Source: Candidatus Pacearchaeota archaeon (GTDB lineage Archaea > Nanobdellota > Nanobdellia > Pacearchaeales > GW2011-AR1). From it: a DNA stretch of 8,240 bases. Under the pieces are notes generated by a model. The model saw only the letters and a list, made by a program, of their open reading frames with translations. It was not told the origin of the DNA and did not search any database. The number at the start of each line of letters is the position of its first letter. The stretch's first letter is position 1. Shown here one piece after another: positions 5,442 to 8,240 of the stretch. The stretch lies in contig JAFCDM010000064.1 in the NCBI GenBank assembly GCA_017609695.1, positions 1-8,240 of the forward strand. Direction: 5' to 3'. The position numbers were made by a program, and so were the translations under genes.

Positions 5442-5771
5442 TTATTCTCTTAAATTTTTATCAAGCCATTCTTTTACTTGTTCTTTAGGCAAGGCCCCAA
5501 TAAATTCAGCTATTAATTTTCCTTGTTTAAACATTTTTACACTTGGTATTGACATTATATTATATTGTTTGCTTGTTTCAGGAGCTTCATCTACATTTAT
5601 TTTTGCTAAAACAAATTTGTCTTTTGATTCTTCTTTAAGTTCTTCTAAAATTGGGCCTAGTATTAAACATGGTTGACACCATTGTGCCCAAAAATCTACA
5701 ATTACTGGAATTTCTTCTGATTTTTTTATTACTTTTTCTTTAAAGTCTAAGTCTGTTATATTTATCGCCAT
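5442..5771 (-). CDS. thioredoxin with CQPC active site
   Basis: This 109-residue classic thioredoxin fold is cytoplasmic, with no signal peptide. VIVDFWAQWCQPC carries the active cysteines C32 and C35, KINVDE is the conserved central strand, SIPSV holds the cis-proline (P76), and FIGALPKEQVKEWL forms the C-terminal helix. The residue after the first cysteine is Q rather than the usual G of CGPC, which can shift redox potential or partner choice. It probably reduces disulfides or metal-cofactor protein thiols. It could also supply electrons to the CcdA-type transporter encoded further down. It is the first gene after the 128-base gap (5772-5899), so it may begin its own transcript. No strong Shine-Dalgarno precedes the ATG. 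Confidence 0.93.
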   Translation of the reverse strand: MAINITDLDFKEKVIKKSEEIPVIVDFWAQWCQPCLILGPILEELKEESKDKFVLAKINVDEAPETSKQYNIMSIPSVKMFKQGKLIAEFIGALPKEQVKEWLDKNLRE

Positions 5772-5899
5772 TTTATTTCTTGAATTTATTTAATTATTAT
5801 TTGTTTTAATTTATTTTTATTGAATTAGAATTTAATAAGTTAAAGGTTATTTAAATGAATTGGAGTATCTAATAATAACTCTATAAAAATGAAATACTC
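5772..5899 (-). promoter_or_regulatory. intergenic gap with possible internal promoter for the thioredoxin operon
   Basis: This 128-base gap is the longest non-coding stretch within the minus-strand array. It is strongly AT-rich. On the minus strand it contains CATTTAAATAAC around 5846-5857 and a second A/T-rich TATA-like stretch at about 5808-5820, the latter better placed for a short leader before the ATG at 5771. GAGTAT (5863-5868) and ATACTC (5894-5899) could pair across a 25-base loop after the winged-helix gene. I see no open frame. The case for a promoter is only compositional. Confidence 0.35.
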
Positions 5900-6247
5900 T
5901 TACCATTTTTGTATTTCTATTTCTACTTTTTTTGTCCAATCATAAATTATACTTAAAATTTTTTGTTTTAAAACTTGTTTTTTTTTAATAGAATAGACAA
6001 AAATATATCCCCCTTTTTCTAAATTTTTTTGGTTTCTTTTTATTAATTCTTTTTTATTAATTCTATTAATTGCTTTTTGAGAAGTTGATAATCCAATTTT
6101 AAATGTTTGGGCTATTTTTTGTGCTGTAAATTCTTTATTTGAATTTTTTATTAAATATTCTATTATTTTAAATTCTGTTTTTGTAAAATTAAGGCTACAT
6201 CTAATTACTTCTTTTAAATCAAATTTTTTACATGCAAAATCTATCAT
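5900..6247 (-). CDS. winged-helix transcriptional regulator (TrmB/MarR-like)
   Basis: This 115-residue cytoplasmic DNA-binding protein resembles small archaeal TrmB/MarR-like regulators. The N-terminal part has two cysteines (C6, C17) and TKTEFKIIEYLIKN, the first helix of the winged helix. Then come EFTAQKIAQTFKIGLSTSQK (helix-turn-helix, about 39-58) and AINRINKKELIKRNQ, with a wing carrying GGYIFVYSI. The last 30 residues (KQVLKQKILSIIYDWTKKVE and on) form a helix suited to dimerisation, as in archaeal regulators that end in a DEWYEKV-like helix. It is the last gene of the DUF5320-CDF-DUF134 group, so I infer local, perhaps autogenous, control. The TGAATA palindromes upstream of 8124 are a candidate target. 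The cysteines could bind metal or sense redox. The ligand is unknown. Confidence 0.8.
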   Translation of the reverse strand: MIDFACKKFDLKEVIRCSLNFTKTEFKIIEYLIKNSNKEFTAQKIAQTFKIGLSTSQKAINRINKKELIKRNQKNLEKGGYIFVYSIKKKQVLKQKILSIIYDWTKKVEIEIQKW

Positions 6248-6254
6248 TTCTTAT

Positions 6255-6740
6255 TTATCCTCTTGTCATAGGGCTTTCACATTTAGGGCATTTTTTATTC
6301 ATACATGGATTTCCTCTTATTTGAGATTCTTTATATCCACATTTAGTACAAACACAAAAACCTCCTGGACCTGCACCAAAACCCCCCATTCTTCCTCCAC
6401 CATTTAGTCCTCTTCCTTGACCCATTCTTAAGCCTCTTCCTCTTGGTTGAACCATTTTAAAATTACCTCCTTGTATTTTAATTGATTTACTATCAATAAT
6501 AGCTTCTGCTAATTTTTTTCTTGCCTGTTTAAGTAATCTTGATAATGTTGATTGGGAAATTTTCATTTTTTTTGAAGCTTTGTTTTGTTCCATTTCTTCT
6601 TTATCTATTAGTCTTATTGCTTCTAATTCATCGAAATTCAATATTGTTTCTTTTAGGTGGATAAGGGGGATTCCTGCAGGCTTGAAGTAAGTTGCTTTTG
6701 GCTGAAAAAAAATTCTTCTGGTTCTTTTTGGGCGTGTCAT
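6255..6740 (-). CDS. UPF0251/DUF134 DNA-binding protein with C-terminal zinc ribbon
   Basis: This 161-residue protein starts with the DUF134 domain: PKRTRRIFFQPKATYFKPAG, then FDELEAIRLIDKEEM and a sigma-region-4-like helix-turn-helix (about 50-80, KMKISQSTLSRLLKQARKKL). A glycine/arginine-rich linker (about 98-127) resembles the adjacent DUF5320 protein. The end carries C129xC131xxC134-x11-C146-x4-C151xxC154, a zinc-ribbon-like or metal-binding tail. The CDF transporter encoded just upstream has the same tail with identical spacing. DUF134 proteins are predicted DNA-binding proteins often found beside NifX-like and MinD-like genes, as here. The ATG at 6738-6740 lies one base after the CDF stop, and the family's usual PRPKR start fits MTRPKRTRR. 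I infer a metal- or redox-responsive regulator, but its targets are not visible. Confidence 0.92.
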   Translation of the reverse strand: MTRPKRTRRIFFQPKATYFKPAGIPLIHLKETILNFDELEAIRLIDKEEMEQNKASKKMKISQSTLSRLLKQARKKLAEAIIDSKSIKIQGGNFKMVQPRGRGLRMGQGRGLNGGGRMGGFGAGPGGFCVCTKCGYKESQIRGNPCMNKKCPKCESPMTRG

Positions 6741-6741
6741 T

Positions 6742-7797
6742 TTATTCTCTTTTCATTTCTTTTCCACATTTTGGGCATTTAATTGTTGAACATGGTTTTC
6801 CTCTTTTATGTTTTATTTTATAATTGCATTTAGGACATGTACAATATCCTTCAGGTCCTTTTCCTTTTGCTTCTGGAATTTCTTTTTTAAATTTTCCATG
6901 TCTTTTCCACCCAAATCCTTTTCCAATAGATGGCTTGTAATATCCTAATCCTGTGTTATGAGATTTTATTTGAATGGTGGTGTATGCAAGATTTTCTATT
7001 TTAGAGATTAGTTTTTTTTCTATTTTTTTTGTTAATGTTTCAGCTTCTTCAACTTTTAATTTTGCTGGAAGTTTTATAGTAATTTCAGCAAAAGCTTTAC
7101 TGCCTAATGATTGTGTTTTTAAATTTACTAATTCAATTCTTTCTTTTTTAAGAATTTCTTTTATTTTATTTTCTGTTTCTTCATCTGCTTTTGCACCCAT
7201 TAAAGATAAGGTAGTTTCACTTCCTAATTTAAACGATTCTATTAAGATATAAATTCCTACTAACAAAGCGATTATAGAGTCTATTTTTGGATAATATCTA
7301 ATAAAAAATAAACTTATAAATATGCCTAATGAAACAAGTAAATCTATTCTTGAATGTAAACCATCTGAAATTAAACTAACTGAATTGTGTTTTTTCCCAT
7401 AATGAATTTTTAATTGGGACATAATAGCATTTACAAATGCAGAAATTCCCATTATTATAAAAGCTAAATAATTTACTTGAAGTGTAGATTCTAAAAAAAA
7501 ACTTTTAATTGCATCTATTATAATCCAGCCTCCTGAAAGAAATATGATTATAGTTATTAAAAATCCAGCAATTACTTCTGCTTTTGCATGTCCATAAGGA
7601 TGTCTTTCATCTGCGGGTTTTTCAGCCCATTTAATTCCAATAAGACTAATTGTAGATGAAATTACATCTGTTGCAGAATTTATTCCATCTGCTAAAATAG
7701 ACGCAGATTTTGATATAATTCCTACTATGACTTTTCCTATTGCTAAAAATAAATTTGCAAAAATTGCTAAAAAAGCTATTATATCCTTTTTTTTCAT
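6742..7797 (-). CDS. cation diffusion facilitator with C-terminal zinc ribbon
   Basis: This 351-residue CDF-family metal/proton antiporter exports divalent metals from the cytoplasm. About six membrane helices cover residues 5-190, followed by a cytoplasmic domain (about 200-280). Site A residues appear to be N40 and D44 in helix 2 (ILADGINSATD) and H148 and D152 in helix 5 (LISDGLHSRID). The family motif HPYGH is at 66-70. N at position 40 replaces the usual H (zinc) or D (iron), so metal preference is uncertain; manganese or iron are possible. Beyond the normal CDF end is an added tail: a Gly/Lys-rich stretch and C319xC321xxC324-x11-C336-x4-C341xxC344, matching the DUF134 protein's tail. 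The ATG at 7795-7797 is preceded by AAAAGAGA. It lies between DUF5320 and DUF134 genes in one operon. Confidence 0.93.
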   Translation of the reverse strand: MKKKDIIAFLAIFANLFLAIGKVIVGIISKSASILADGINSATDVISSTISLIGIKWAEKPADERHPYGHAKAEVIAGFLITIIIFLSGGWIIIDAIKSFFLESTLQVNYLAFIIMGISAFVNAIMSQLKIHYGKKHNSVSLISDGLHSRIDLLVSLGIFISLFFIRYYPKIDSIIALLVGIYILIESFKLGSETTLSLMGAKADEETENKIKEILKKERIELVNLKTQSLGSKAFAEITIKLPAKLKVEEAETLTKKIEKKLISKIENLAYTTIQIKSHNTGLGYYKPSIGKGFGWKRHGKFKKEIPEAKGKGPEGYCTCPKCNYKIKHKRGKPCSTIKCPKCGKEMKRE

Positions 7798-7824
7798 TCT
7801 CTTTTAAGATTAAAGTAAATTTCC

Positions 7825-8124
7825 TTATTTAAATTCTTTTAATTTTTCTGCGATTTGCTTTTTTTCTTCTTCTATTGTTTTTAGCTCTTCTTCTAAAAAT
7901 TGTTTTTCTTGTTCTTTTGTTATTACTGCTGGTTGTTGTATTGGCATAACTTGCATAGTTCTTATTCTTCTTGCAAATCTTCTTCCTCTTTTAAAGCCTA
8001 TGCCCCTTCCTCTTCCAAATTCATTATTTGCAAATCCTGGTGAATTAAAACCTGTGCAAAAACCCATTCCTCTTCCAGTTATACTTCCTTGTCCTGCTGG
8101 ACCTGTTCCATCTCCACTTGGCAT
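7825..8124 (-). CDS. DUF5320-family Gly/Arg-rich small protein
   Basis: This 99-residue protein opens with the characteristic MPSGDGTGPAGQGSITGRGM, followed by GFCTGFNSPGF and a Gly/Arg-rich stretch (about 37-53). It ends in a charged helix or coiled coil (about 69-98, KEQEKQFLEEELKTIEEEKK and on). This plan (MP-GDGTGP start, one cysteine, GR-rich middle, coiled-coil end) is that of DUF5320 proteins, small proteins of unknown function found near NifX-like and MinD-like genes in anaerobes. GGAGGG (8133-8138) lies eight bases before the ATG, a strong Shine-Dalgarno. It is the first gene of the minus-strand array, downstream of a promoter with paired palindromes. A role in metal-cofactor handling is inferred only from neighbours. 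Confidence 0.88.
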   Translation of the reverse strand: MPSGDGTGPAGQGSITGRGMGFCTGFNSPGFANNEFGRGRGIGFKRGRRFARRIRTMQVMPIQQPAVITKEQEKQFLEEELKTIEEEKKQIAEKLKEFK

Positions 8125-8149
8125 TTTCGTTTCCCTCCATATTATTTAG

Positions 8150-8166
8150 TTATGAATACTTATTCA
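8150..8166. promoter_or_regulatory. operator-like inverted repeat, left arm
   Basis: TTATGAATACTTATTCA is the exact reverse complement of the sequence at 8192-8208. It also contains its own palindrome TGAATA-CT-TATTCA (8153-8166). It lies where RNA polymerase would start for the minus-strand operon, so binding here would repress. The pattern resembles ArsR/SmtB-type metal-sensor sites, which also use TGAA...TTCA dyads, although no ArsR gene is visible here. Confidence 0.65.
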
Positions 8167-8173
8167 TTATACT

Positions 8174-8181
8174 ATTTAAAT
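8174..8181. promoter_or_regulatory. palindromic TATA box between the two operators
   Basis: ATTTAAAT sits almost exactly midway between the two palindromes (midpoint 8179). On the minus strand, transcription would start around 8150, giving a 25-base leader that includes the GGAGGG before the ATG at 8124. Because the box is its own reverse complement, it could also serve a plus-strand gene beyond the window end. Confidence 0.55.
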
Positions 8182-8191
8182 GTTTTGGTTT

Positions 8192-8208
8192 TGAATAAGT
8201 ATTCATAA
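8192..8208. promoter_or_regulatory. operator-like inverted repeat, right arm
   Basis: TGAATAAGTATTCATAA is the exact reverse complement of 8150-8166 and contains the palindrome TGAATA-AG-TATTCA (8192-8205). The two palindrome centres are 39 bp apart. For the minus-strand operon this site is upstream of the TATA box; for a possible plus-strand transcript it lies at the start site. Confidence 0.65.
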
Positions 8209-8240
8209 TGGTGGAGAAGTAGGGTTTTTCGCTATGATAA

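Noticed and set aside
5863..5899. Hairpin GAGTAT/ATACTC as a terminator
   Set aside because: The stem is six bases with a 25-base loop in AT-rich sequence; this is too weak to call.
6974..7252. Plus-strand frame inside the CDF gene
   Set aside because: It is antisense to a conserved CDF cytoplasmic domain, with no start signal or recognisable motif.
8209..8240. Start of a divergent plus-strand gene at the window end
   Set aside because: ATG at 8208-8210 stops after four codons, and ATG at 8234-8236 is too near the window edge to assess.

Overview
The window is AT-rich, gene-dense DNA that looks archaeal. TATA-like boxes with purine-rich BRE-like flanks sit at leaderless spacing. The gene families (UPF0251/DUF134, DUF5320, a MinD-type ATPase with an inserted ferredoxin, an archaeal membrane winged-helix protein, a CcdA-type thiol transporter) are common in anaerobic archaea. 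Short proteins and very low GC would fit a DPANN-type lineage such as Woesearchaeota or Pacearchaeota, but that placement is inference.

Layout. Bases 1-577 carry plus-strand genes: the 3' end of one unknown gene, then a complete small gene of unknown function (163-543) flanked by two nearly identical 28-bp elements. Everything from 8124 down to 572 is on the minus strand. Read in transcription order: (i) 8124-5900, a DUF5320 small protein, a cation diffusion facilitator (CDF), a DUF134 DNA-binding protein and a winged-helix regulator. (ii) 5771-2210, thioredoxin, a soluble ABC ATPase, a P-loop GTPase with a C-terminal 4Fe-4S domain (broken into two frames), two 2[4Fe-4S] ferredoxins, a NifX/NifB-type cofactor-binding protein and a MinD/Mrp-like ATPase carrying two 4Fe-4S sites. 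(iii) 2150-572, a membrane-anchored winged-helix protein with an external CGC motif, translationally coupled to a thioredoxin-CcdA fusion whose last helix is out of frame.

Working together. The set reads as a locus for metal or iron-sulfur cofactor handling and thiol redox control: cofactor carrier (NifX-like), ATPase and GTPase with Fe-S sites, electron carriers, thioredoxin, a metal-efflux CDF, and regulators. The DUF134 protein and the CDF end in the same six-cysteine zinc-ribbon-like tail, which ties a DNA-binding protein to a transporter. No nitrogenase structural gene is present, so the NifX-like protein should not be read as nitrogen fixation.

Regulation visible in sequence. Two TGAATA-N2-TATTCA palindromes flank a palindromic TATA box upstream of 8124. 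Two tandem GTTTCA-N6-TGAAAC palindromes lie 30 bp apart upstream of the TATA box of the 2150 operon, one inside the last codons of the MinD-like gene. Junctions inside the operons are very tight, several being ATGA overlaps.

Most notable oddity. Two genes, the Fe-S GTPase and the CcdA-type protein, each appear to have lost a short internal segment, with the remainder continuing in the -1 frame.
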